NCBI RefSeq assembly: GCF_047228935.1
Contig: NZ_JBFEGG010000002.1
Span: 620,001-684,000 of the forward strand
Length of the DNA: 64,000 bases
From: Ornithinibacillus sp047228935
Lineage (GTDB): Bacteria > Bacillota > Bacilli > Bacillales > Amphibacillaceae
Reading direction: 5' to 3'
Positions 44,288 through 52,177 of the stretch are shown here, one piece after another. Position 1 is the first letter of the stretch. Each line of letters starts with the position of its first letter. The notes under the pieces are model-generated. The model was not told where the DNA came from, did no database searches, and saw nothing but the letters and a program-made list of their open reading frames with translations. The position numbers and the translations under genes are program-made.

Positions 44288-44329
44288 CTCCCTTAACCGA
44301 ACCCGTTATCCTTAAGGAGTTTTTTTTTA
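44288..44329 (+). repeat. Right arm of the imperfect inverted repeat; also terminator-like
   Basis: The reverse complement of this segment (CCTTAAGGATAACGGGTTCGG, then TTAAGGGAGAGAAAA) matches the left arm at 41808. On the plus strand the segment itself can fold (CTCC-TTAA with TTAAGGAG, one bulge) and is followed by nine T residues, so it may also terminate transcription. Confidence 0.65.
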
Positions 44330-44489
44330 TTTTCACATTTATTTTTATAAATGTAATCTATTGAAATACAGGTGGTGAAGTACATATCTTTTGTGGTAAA
44401 TAAAGACAATCGCTCCTTAATTGATGTATACTAAAACTACTAGAGACATATTTAATAGTTTTTAATTTATAGATATCGAGGTGGGTAAC

Positions 44490-44678
44490 ATGTTCGTTGC
44501 AATTATTCTATTAGTTGTATTTGCTATATTAGTATTTTTAGTTTCCTTCCGAGTGAAAAAGTTTGATGCCCAGGCAAGCTATGATGAATTAAGCACTCGA
44601 CAAACCGTGGAATTTTATAAAATCAATAAGCGATTAATGGTATTAGAAGAAGAATTGATGGTGGAATATAAAGAATGA
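44490..44678 (+). CDS. Small membrane protein upstream of the MltG-like gene
   Basis: 62 residues from the ATG at 44490 with GAGGTGG upstream. One N-terminal membrane helix (MFVAIILLVVFAILVFLVSF), then a charged cytoplasmic helix with coiled-coil character (YKINKRLMVLEEELMVEYKE). Overlaps the next gene by 4 bp (ATGA), so translation is coupled. Family not recognised. Confidence 0.65.
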   Translation: MFVAIILLVVFAILVFLVSFRVKKFDAQASYDELSTRQTVEFYKINKRLMVLEEELMVEYKE

Positions 44679-45172
44679 GAGATTTTTTACGAGGGACAAC
44701 ATTTGGAGTATTACTAGCTACTGGGATCTTAGCGTTTGTCTATTATACGACTCCTAAAGAAGTTATCGTTACGGAAAATACGGAGAATGAATACTCGACC
44801 GACTCTGCTATCGCATATCTAGAACAGCAAGGTTATAAGGTTGCGAAGAAAGATGTAGTAGAACAAGATGTATCCGAAGAAGAAAACGAATCTACAGACC
44901 CGGAAGAAGTAGAGGAACAAGAAGATACTGTGGAAGAGGAAGCGGAAGAATCTACAGAGGAAACCGTTAAAGCATATCAACTCGTTATTGAAAGTGGCAT
45001 GTCTTCCGTTACGGTTTCGAATCTACTTTATGAAAACGGGATTGTTGATGATGCAAGAGCGTTCGATAGCTATTTAGTAAATCATGGCTATCAAAGCGTA
45101 ATTCGTCCAGGTACATATGATGTGAATGAACAAATGAGTTATGAAGAAATTGCGATACAAATTACAAATTAA
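44675..45172 (+). CDS. Small MltG/YceG-like protein with acidic linker
   Basis: 165 residues. One N-terminal membrane helix (LLATGILAFVYY), then an extremely acidic linker (residues 68-98, mostly Glu) and a C-terminal domain (YQLVIESGMSSVTVSNLLYENGIVDD, RPGTYDV, YEEIAIQITN) that resembles the LysM-like first domain of the endolytic transglycosylase MltG. The catalytic part of MltG is absent, so it is probably not a cell-wall lyase by itself. Coupled to the preceding small gene. Confidence 0.7.
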   Translation: MRDFLRGTTFGVLLATGILAFVYYTTPKEVIVTENTENEYSTDSAIAYLEQQGYKVAKKDVVEQDVSEEENESTDPEEVEEQEDTVEEEAEESTEETVKAYQLVIESGMSSVTVSNLLYENGIVDDARAFDSYLVNHGYQSVIRPGTYDVNEQMSYEEIAIQITN

Positions 45173-45189
45173 TAAAGCTGGTAGAATCT

Positions 45190-45217
45190 CCTCTTCCATT
45201 TTGGGAAGAGGTTTTTT
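45190..45217 (+). terminator. Terminator after the MltG-like gene
   Basis: CCTCTTCC pairs with GGAAGAGG, followed by six T residues. Confidence 0.85.
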
Positions 45218-45328
45218 CTTGTTTTAATTGATAAAAAATTCTATTAAATTAGGATTAAATACTTTAAAAAATTCACAAAATGTTCTAAAATACTAATAAA
45301 CATTTTAAATTTTTCATAATTTAAGAAA

Positions 45329-45342
45329 TGTAATCGGTTCCA
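45329..45342. promoter_or_regulatory. Candidate cre site upstream of acsA
   Basis: TGTAATCGGTTCCA matches the CcpA box TGWAANCGNTNWCA at all but one fixed position and ends 25 bp before the acsA start. acsA is under CcpA control in B. subtilis, which makes this credible. Confidence 0.6.
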
Positions 45343-45367
45343 AAATTTTGAAGATGAGGTGAAAAGG

Positions 45368-47083
45368 ATGGATATGCAACGTGTACCTGCTAGAGAAGGA
45401 AACTACAATTTAAAGAACTATGATGAATTACGAGCAACCTTCCAATGGGAAGATGCGCATAAGCACTTTACTTGGAATGAAACAGGGAAGGTAAATATTG
45501 CGTACGAAGCAATTGACCGACATGCAGAAGATCCGAATAAAAAAGATAAAGTGGCGCTTCTATATTCTGCGCCAGGAAGAGAAGAATCCTTAACCTTTTC
45601 CGAAATTAGTAAGCAAAGTAATCAATTCGCCAACGTCTTAAAAAAATACGATATTCAAAAGGGTGATCGTGTATTTCTATTCATGCCGAGAAGCCCGGAA
45701 TTTTATGTTAGCTTCTTTGGTATCTTAAAGGTTGGTGCGATTGCTGGTCCGTTATTTGAAGCGTTCATGGAACAGGCTGTACGTGACCGTCTTCAAGATA
45801 GTTCAGCAAGAGTACTCATTACGACACCTGATTTATTAGAACGTGTCCCACAAGAAGATTTGCCAGACTTAGAGAAAATTGTCTTAGTTGGTAATCGCAG
45901 TGAGGCATCCGATAAGTATATTGATTTTTATGAAGAAATGGAAGTAGCTAGTGATAGCTTTGACATCGAATGGGTAGATTTAGAGGACGGCATGTTAATC
46001 CATTATACATCTGGTTCAACTGGAAAGCCTAAAGGGGTTTACCATGTACATAATGCGATGATTCAGCATTATAAAACTGGTGAATGGGTGCTTGATTTGA
46101 AAGAGGATGATGTATACTGGTGTACAGCTGACCCAGGCTGGGTAACCGGTACAAGTTATGGTGTGTTTGCGCCATGGTTACATGGAGTTACGAATGTTAT
46201 TCGTGGAGGTCGTTTCACACCGGAAGATTGGTATGAAACATTGGAGAAAAATAATGTAACCGTCTGGTATACGGCTCCTACTGCATTACGTATGTTAGTA
46301 AGTGCTGGAGAAGACTTAGTGAAAAAATATGACTTCTCTTCTCTTCGTCATATTATGAGTGTTGGAGAACCGCTAAATCCTGAAGTGGTAACTTGGGGAC
46401 TGAAAGCATTTGATTTACGTATTCATGATACATGGTGGATGACCGAAACGGGTGCACAGTTAATCGTGAATATTCCATCTGAAGAAATTCGTCCTGGTTC
46501 TATGGGTAAACCAATTCCAGGTGTTGAAGCATCGATCGTGGATAATGAAGGAAATGAAATCCCGCCGAATCAAATGGGTAACCTGGCAATTAAAGCTGGC
46601 TGGCCGTCAATGATGCGTGCGATATGGAATAATCCGAGCAAATATGATAGCTATTTTGTGAATGGTTGGTATGTATCAGGCGATAGTGCATACCGTGATG
46701 AAGATGGCTACTTCTGGTTCCAAGGCCGCCTAGATGATGTCATTAACACATCAGGTGAGCGTGTAGGACCATTTGAAGTAGAAAGCAAATTAATCGAGCA
46801 TCCAGCTGTCGCAGAAGCGGGTGTTATTGGAAAACCTGATCCACAGCGCGGGGAGATTATTAAAGCGTTTATTACACTAAATCCAGGATATCAGGAGTCT
46901 GATGAATTACTAGAAGATATCCGTCAATTTGTTAAAACGGGATTAAGTGCCCATGCTGCACCACGTGAAATTGAAGTACGAGATTCGATTCCAAAGACCC
47001 GAAGCGGAAAAATTATGCGCCGACTTCTCAAATCTTGGGAATTAGGTTTGCCAACTGGTGATACGTCTACATTAGAATCATAA
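45368..47083 (+). CDS. acsA: Acetyl-CoA synthetase (AMP-forming)
   Basis: 571 residues from the ATG at 45368 (a GTG at 45359 is within the ribosome site region). The ANL-superfamily motifs are YTSGSTGKPKG, DTWWMTETG and the C-terminal catalytic lysine in PKTRSGKIMRR. Closely resembles B. subtilis AcsA. It converts acetate to acetyl-CoA. No acuABC genes, which usually stand beside acsA in B. subtilis and regulate it by acetylation, are found nearby. Confidence 0.95.
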   Translation: MDMQRVPAREGNYNLKNYDELRATFQWEDAHKHFTWNETGKVNIAYEAIDRHAEDPNKKDKVALLYSAPGREESLTFSEISKQSNQFANVLKKYDIQKGDRVFLFMPRSPEFYVSFFGILKVGAIAGPLFEAFMEQAVRDRLQDSSARVLITTPDLLERVPQEDLPDLEKIVLVGNRSEASDKYIDFYEEMEVASDSFDIEWVDLEDGMLIHYTSGSTGKPKGVYHVHNAMIQHYKTGEWVLDLKEDDVYWCTADPGWVTGTSYGVFAPWLHGVTNVIRGGRFTPEDWYETLEKNNVTVWYTAPTALRMLVSAGEDLVKKYDFSSLRHIMSVGEPLNPEVVTWGLKAFDLRIHDTWWMTETGAQLIVNIPSEEIRPGSMGKPIPGVEASIVDNEGNEIPPNQMGNLAIKAGWPSMMRAIWNNPSKYDSYFVNGWYVSGDSAYRDEDGYFWFQGRLDDVINTSGERVGPFEVESKLIEHPAVAEAGVIGKPDPQRGEIIKAFITLNPGYQESDELLEDIRQFVKTGLSAHAAPREIEVRDSIPKTRSGKIMRRLLKSWELGLPTGDTSTLES

Positions 47084-47088
47084 AAAAT

Positions 47089-47123
47089 AGCCCTCCAGTT
47101 CAATCTAGCTGGAGGGCTTTCCT
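47089..47123. terminator. Bidirectional terminator between acsA and xynB
   Basis: AGCCCTCCAG pairs with CTGGAGGGCT between convergent genes; T-rich on the plus side and A-rich on the other. Confidence 0.85.
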
Positions 47124-47124
47124 C

Positions 47125-48732
47125 TTATTCAGGTTTATAGATAAAATAATCAAAATCAGCATGTTTCCTTCTGCCAGATGTATCCTGACAATGCATTCCG
47201 ACAAATGCCCCGGTGAAGAATCCCCCACCTTGAATATAATCATCTGATAGCTTGTAAGATTCAAAGGATAGTGGGATTTTTACCCATGTTTCCCCGTCAA
47301 AGGAATAGGAATACGCATAAAGATGGGTGTTCACATCAACCTTTAGATAAACATATTCCACATGATCAGGAATTTTAATTTCATTCCCCTTCAATGGCTG
47401 CCCAAAAGTGAAATTATCACATGTAACGATATCAAGAATGCGACCTTTTTTCTCGTTCCATGTTACGGTTAATGTTGTCCAGTTTTGTGTGTTGTAATAG
47501 TTTACTAGCCCTGCTGCTTGTTGGAATGTATCCGGGTTAAATGCAACTTTCGTCTCAGCGGTAAAATTAAAATGTTGCCATCTTCTTGCGATAAAGCTTT
47601 GGGTAAATTTTGATGTAAGTGACTCTCTACCGTATAGACGTAAATGACCAGGATTATCTTTCAATGAAGCAATCTCTTCCCCTAAAGGAATCCGTAAGCT
47701 TTGAAAATGTAAATTCAATGAATCAGAATGAAAATCATCTTTTTCCTCATAATCTGGTTCCCACTCTACTTCTGGAATATTCGGCCCTTCGATTTCTAAA
47801 GCTGGTTGATTACCACCAACAACGTATGGCCAATCATCACGCCATTCTAGCCGCTGAATTGCCGTTTCGCGACCTAGTGGACAGAATCCTCTTGGATCTA
47901 ATAATGGTTGCCCGTCTCTCGGTAACGGGCGTCCGGTTAAATGGACTAAAAACCATTCATCCGTATGAGTATGTACCATGGATGCATGCCCTGCCTTTTG
48001 CAGCGGATTTCTCGGATACATAAACGATGTAATAAGTGGGTTTTCTGGATGTACTTCATATGGTCCCCATAAATCTTTAGAACGTGCTATCGTTGCTTGA
48101 TGGTCATATTTTGTTCCACCTTCAGCGGTTAATAAGTAGTAATAGCCATTCACTTTGTAAAGGTGTGGTGCTTCGGTTAATTTAATATCTGTTCCTTTAA
48201 ATATCACTTTAGATGGACCTATTAGCTTTTGTTGTTCCACACTATATTCCTGTAATACAATGCCGTAAAAATTATGATTACCTACGCGATGATCCCAAAC
48301 CATATTTACAAAATACTTTCTTCCATCGTCATCATGGAATAAAGAGGGATCAAACCCAGAGCTATTCATATGAATCGGTTCGGACCATTCGCCGTCAATA
48401 GTTTCACAGGTTACTAGATAATTATGACAATCTTTCCACTGTCCTTCTGTTACTTTCACATCGGTATAGATGAGCCAGAATTTCCCGTCACTATAGGATA
48501 GAGCAGGTGCCCAAATGCCACCTGAGTCCGGGTTTCCCATCATGTTTAGCTGGCTTAGTCTATTTAGTGGTCTAGATACTAGTTTCCAATTTTTTAAGTC
48601 TTTCGAATGGTAGATTCCGACCCCTGGAAACCATTCAAATGTGGAAACAGCAATGTAATAATCTTCGCCAGCACGGCAAATACTTGGATCTGGATTAAAT
48701 CCGGTTAAAATTGGGTTTTTAATGGTAGTCAT
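47125..48732 (-). CDS. xynB: Beta-xylosidase, glycoside hydrolase family 43
   Basis: 535 residues without a signal peptide, so intracellular. The five-bladed propeller has NPDPSICRAGEDYYI (catalytic base Asp), SGFDPSLFHDDDGRKYF and the acid TEAPHLYK, and a C-terminal beta-sandwich follows (from about residue 330). It cleaves xylo-oligosaccharides into xylose after import. The start has AAAGGAGG upstream, and a cre-like site lies 32 bp before the start. Runs opposite to acsA; probably transcribed as a single gene. Confidence 0.93.
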   Translation of the reverse strand: MTTIKNPILTGFNPDPSICRAGEDYYIAVSTFEWFPGVGIYHSKDLKNWKLVSRPLNRLSQLNMMGNPDSGGIWAPALSYSDGKFWLIYTDVKVTEGQWKDCHNYLVTCETIDGEWSEPIHMNSSGFDPSLFHDDDGRKYFVNMVWDHRVGNHNFYGIVLQEYSVEQQKLIGPSKVIFKGTDIKLTEAPHLYKVNGYYYLLTAEGGTKYDHQATIARSKDLWGPYEVHPENPLITSFMYPRNPLQKAGHASMVHTHTDEWFLVHLTGRPLPRDGQPLLDPRGFCPLGRETAIQRLEWRDDWPYVVGGNQPALEIEGPNIPEVEWEPDYEEKDDFHSDSLNLHFQSLRIPLGEEIASLKDNPGHLRLYGRESLTSKFTQSFIARRWQHFNFTAETKVAFNPDTFQQAAGLVNYYNTQNWTTLTVTWNEKKGRILDIVTCDNFTFGQPLKGNEIKIPDHVEYVYLKVDVNTHLYAYSYSFDGETWVKIPLSFESYKLSDDYIQGGGFFTGAFVGMHCQDTSGRRKHADFDYFIYKPE

Positions 48733-48763
48733 TGTTTTTGCCTCCTTTAAAATTGAATGCGTT

Positions 48764-48777
48764 TACATTTATGGTTA
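48764..48777. promoter_or_regulatory. Candidate cre site upstream of xynB
   Basis: TGAATGCGTTTACA fits TGWAANCGNTNWCA with one mismatch, 32 bp before the xynB ATG, where CcpA could block transcription. No XylR-type operator was found in this gap. Confidence 0.6.
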
Positions 48778-48814
48778 AAATTATCAAATAAATCTAGTTG
48801 GTAGATGGTGGCCG

Positions 48815-48985
48815 CAGTCCGTATACACTCTGCTTTCACTTCCAGTACAGGGGCGACATCTGCTCGAAACTACCTCGCAGTGTCTACCTTGCCGTGGGCG
48901 GCTGGGGAGCCCCTCAGAGCTAAAGCTCATTTCGGGTCTCTCCTATGCCTATCCTCCCATAGGAGTCTCCGTGTATACGGGCTGC
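48815..48985 (+). repeat. Structured intergenic repeat, copy 7 (with A module)
   Basis: A 171-bp element with ends GCAGTCCGTATACAC and GTGTATACGGGCTGC (one G-U pair). The inner stem is GGGGAG/CTCTCC, again still paired. The A module is at 48838-48892. Located after xylR and upstream of xynB. Confidence 0.85.
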
Positions 48986-49055
48986 TCAGTGCAACCACCT
49001 TTTTATCTCAGAGAAAAAGCAACAATTTTTATAGTGATAATTTTATAAATAAGTG

Positions 49056-50231
49056 TTAAATCGTAAGCAAAAATTTCTCTACGGAGAATGCTGCGATTCC
49101 TAGGGCTGTGGAGTGGGTTGATAGTTCGGAAAAATTGATATCTAGGTTTTGTTGTTGGAACCATAATGTTTGGCTCTTAATTCGGTTCATTAAAGGCTCC
49201 ATTAACCAATCTTTTGCATCGGCCATTCGATTTCCGATGATGACTAATTCAGGATTAAAGATATTCGAAATATTATTAATCCCAACCCCAAGGTAATCCC
49301 CTATTTGATGGAATAAAGCAATAGCCTCAGAATTACCTTCCTTCGCAAGTGTGATGAGACTCTCTAGTGTATGTTCTCGGTTATTTGGAATTGCTAAGCC
49401 TTTGTCTTGGGCATTTTTCACTAATGCTTTTTCTGAAGCATACAATTCCCAGCAGCCTTCATTTCCGCAACCACACTTCATTCCGTCCATCTCAATCGTC
49501 ATATGACCTAATTCACCACTGAAGCCATTGCTCCCCTTATATAACTCGCCATTTAGAATGAGACCGACACCAATTCCAATCCCCACACTTACATAGATAA
49601 TATGGTGATAATCTTTTCCAGCTCCAAATTTCTTTTCCCCATATGATCCGGCATTTGCTTCGTTTTCAATGATAACAGGTAAGGAATACTTTTCTTCCAT
49701 AATGGAAAGTAAATCAACATTTCTCCAACCAAGGTTAGGAGCAAGCAATATCTCCCCACTTTTACTTACCGTACCTGGTACACCAATACCGATGCCGATA
49801 ATTCCATATGGGCTTGGTGGTGCATGTTCAATCAAGTAATCGACCATTTGGAATAATTCATCTAGTATTTCTTCATAGGATAATTGGTTAAATTTCACTT
49901 GTTTTTCTAGACAAATATTTCCTTCCAAATCCGTCAGTACCCCAAGTAGATAGTTAACGCCTAGATCAAGCCCAATCGAATAACCTGCTAATTGGTTAAA
50001 TAAAAGCATGACCGGCCTTCTTCCACCACTGGATTCCCCAGGTCCTGATTCATGGATTAATTTTTCTTCTAATAGATCGCTTACAAGTGATGAAACAGTT
50101 CCTTTGTTTAAGCCAGTTACGTTCGCAATGGATGCTCTTGATATGGGATAGTTCGTGCGTATTGTTTCCAATACTAGTGATTTATTCTCTTTTTTTACTT
50201 CATGCTGATTCCATGTTTTATTCTTAATCAT
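49056..50231 (-). CDS. xylR: Xylose repressor XylR (ROK family)
   Basis: 391 residues. The N-terminal winged HTH is in PISRASIANVTGLNKGTVSSLVSDLLEE. The ROK sugar-kinase-like domain carries GIDLGVNY-type ATP site (GLDLGVNYLLGVLTDLEG), GHMTIEMDG and the zinc cluster CGCGNEGCWE. In this family xylose relieves repression of xylan/xylose genes. Divergent from the transporter operon, with a XylR-type operator between. The ATG at 50231 is preferred over a GTG at 50243. Confidence 0.93.
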   Translation of the reverse strand: MIKNKTWNQHEVKKENKSLVLETIRTNYPISRASIANVTGLNKGTVSSLVSDLLEEKLIHESGPGESSGGRRPVMLLFNQLAGYSIGLDLGVNYLLGVLTDLEGNICLEKQVKFNQLSYEEILDELFQMVDYLIEHAPPSPYGIIGIGIGVPGTVSKSGEILLAPNLGWRNVDLLSIMEEKYSLPVIIENEANAGSYGEKKFGAGKDYHHIIYVSVGIGIGVGLILNGELYKGSNGFSGELGHMTIEMDGMKCGCGNEGCWELYASEKALVKNAQDKGLAIPNNREHTLESLITLAKEGNSEAIALFHQIGDYLGVGINNISNIFNPELVIIGNRMADAKDWLMEPLMNRIKSQTLWFQQQNLDINFSELSTHSTALGIAAFSVEKFLLTI

Positions 50232-50297
50232 TTTCAGTACCACTTTCTATTGATTGTTATTACTGTAAGTATAGCATGTTATAATTCCATTATAAAC

Positions 50298-50322
50298 TTA
50301 GTTTATCCACTAGACAAACAAA
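50298..50322. promoter_or_regulatory. XylR-type operator between xylR and the ABC transporter
   Basis: Half-sites TTAGTTTATC and GACAAACAAA (inverse TTTGTTTGTC) are separated by 5 bp. The same 25-bp pattern (20 identical positions) recurs upstream of xylA at 54881, and both resemble known Bacillus XylR operators built of TTAGTTTGTT-like halves. Confidence 0.75.
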
Positions 50323-50393
50323 TTGTTTTTTGATATTCTTTATGTAAGCTTAGTGATAAGGCTAAATATTTTTAAAATTTAGGGGGTTTAGTG

Positions 50394-51692
50394 ATGAAAG
50401 GAAAGAAAGCGATTACATTATTAGTTAGCTTATTATCAGTCATCCTCTTGCTAGCAGCATGTGGTGACAATGGTGCATCAAGCTCTAATGGTGATTCAAA
50501 AGTAATTAAGTTTATGCATCTATGGCCAGAGGGCAGCTCGAAAACACATAATGAAATTGTGAACGAAATCATCGCAGATTTTGAAGATGAAAACCCAGGA
50601 GTAACAGTTGAATTAGAAGTATTAAGTAATGAACAGTACAAGGATAAAATTCAAGTATTATCTACATCGGATGAATTACCAGATGTCGGGATGACTTGGG
50701 CAGCTGGTTATTTGGAACCATATGTAAACGGTAACAAATTTGCGCCATTAGATGATTTGCTAGAAGGTGATCTAGCGGACAGCTTTGTATCTGGTACCGC
50801 TGAGGCTTACGCTATTGATGGAAAAACGTACGGTTTACCGTTAGAACTGAACATTGCAACGATCTTCTATAATAAGCAGATTTTTGACCAATATGGTTTA
50901 GAAGAGCCGAGTACGTTAGAAGAACTAGAAACGATTATTCAAACTTTAAATGACAATGGAGTAGCTCCAATTGCACTTGGGAATAAAGACCGTTGGACAG
51001 GTTCTTTATGGTATATGTATTTAGCTGACCGAATTGGTGGAGCAGACGTATTAACGAATGCCATCAATCGCACAGGTACATTCGAGGATCCAGCATTAGT
51101 TCAAGCGGCAGAAGAAGTACAAAACTTAGTAAACATGGATGCCTTCGTAAAAGGATTTAATGGCTTAGCCGATGAAGAAGCAAAAAGTATGTTTATGAAC
51201 GAGCAGGCAGCAATGTATTTAATTGCTACATGGGATTTACCGAACTACACAACAAATGAAGATGTTCCACAGGAATTCAGAGATTCTGTTGGTTATTTCC
51301 ATTTCCCTACAGTTGATGGAAAAGGTGACACGAATAGTTTTGTAGGTGGTCCAGGAGTAGGATTATTCGTATCGGAAAACTCTGATGTAAAAGAGGAAGC
51401 AAAAGATTTCGTTTCTTTCTTCGTTCAACAATGGGGTGAAAAATCCGTTACCCAAGCAGGTGTAATTCCAGCAACAAAACTGGATACAGCTTCATTAGAA
51501 TTACCTCAAATGTATGTAGACGTATTAGAGGACCTAAACTCAGCAAGTAATCTAACACTATTTGCTGACGTACAAATGAGCCCAGACGCAGCACAAGTTC
51601 ACCTAGACATGATCCAAGCAATATTCGGAAACGAAGTAACACCAGAAGAGTTCACTAAAGCACACGAAGACGCATTAGCAGCAGAGGAATAG
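50394..51692 (+). CDS. Sugar ABC transporter substrate-binding lipoprotein (xylose/xylo-oligosaccharide likely)
   Basis: 432 residues from the ATG at 50394 with GGGGG upstream. A lipoprotein signal ends LLLAACG. The mature part is a family-1 extracellular binding protein (KVIKFMHLWPEGSSKTHNEI, GKTYGLPLELNIATIFYNKQIF, MFMNEQAAMYLIATWDLP). It delivers sugar to the two permeases downstream. Substrate is inferred from the xylR/xynB/xylAB context. Repeat copy 8 lies between it and the permease genes. Confidence 0.88.
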   Translation: MKGKKAITLLVSLLSVILLLAACGDNGASSSNGDSKVIKFMHLWPEGSSKTHNEIVNEIIADFEDENPGVTVELEVLSNEQYKDKIQVLSTSDELPDVGMTWAAGYLEPYVNGNKFAPLDDLLEGDLADSFVSGTAEAYAIDGKTYGLPLELNIATIFYNKQIFDQYGLEEPSTLEELETIIQTLNDNGVAPIALGNKDRWTGSLWYMYLADRIGGADVLTNAINRTGTFEDPALVQAAEEVQNLVNMDAFVKGFNGLADEEAKSMFMNEQAAMYLIATWDLPNYTTNEDVPQEFRDSVGYFHFPTVDGKGDTNSFVGGPGVGLFVSENSDVKEEAKDFVSFFVQQWGEKSVTQAGVIPATKLDTASLELPQMYVDVLEDLNSASNLTLFADVQMSPDAAQVHLDMIQAIFGNEVTPEEFTKAHEDALAAEE

Positions 51693-51788
51693 AATATTTA
51701 TTCTTCTATAAGTCTAGTAATAAAGAGAAAAGAGGCATGAAGAGATTAGAAGATAGAGGATTATATCTGAATTCAAAAAACGTTATTA

Positions 51789-52082
51789 GCTCGGGAAATA
51801 TACGGAGACGCAAGCGGGGAGGATAGGCATCGGTGAGGCCCCGAGTATGCACCTGCGTCTGCTAGTAATGCTACGCAGCAGGTTTCCTCGGTGCAAGGCT
51901 ACAGAGAAGATTATTCAAGTAGCAGCCTGGCTCACCAGCCGCCCACGGCAAAGAAGACACAGCGAGGTTCTTTCGAGCTGATGTCGTACTTGTACTGTGA
52001 GGTGCAAAGAAGACACTGCGAGGTCTTTTCGAGCAGATGTCGCACTTGTACTAGATGTGAAAGCGCAGTATATTTCCCGAGC
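51789..52082 (-). repeat. Structured intergenic repeat, copy 8 (B module and duplicated A module)
   Basis: A 294-bp element, the largest copy. The ends are perfect: GCTCGGGAAATATAC and GTATATTTCCCGAGC. The B module is at 51845-51930, and there are two tandem A modules (51949-52004 and 52005-52059). The first A module has AGC/GCT where others have TGC/GCA, a compensatory pair. It lies inside the ABC transporter operon. Confidence 0.87.
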
Positions 52083-52177
52083 GGGTTAGGTGCACTATCT
52101 TAAGTAGTAATTCGGATTTAATTTAACTCTTTTATCTAAGCCTCTTTTCCATCTTTAACGATATGGGGTTGAAGGAA

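Noticed and set aside
47619..48023. 134-residue frame antisense to xynB
   Set aside because: Shadow of a well-supported GH43 gene; no promoter or ribosome site.
48733..48814. XylR operator in front of xynB
   Set aside because: The AT-rich stretch shares only scattered bases with the two good operators; half-site TTWGTTTRTC is absent.
51891..52103. 70-residue frame between the binding-protein and permease genes
   Set aside because: Read-through of repeat copy 8, whose tandem modules keep a frame open by chance.
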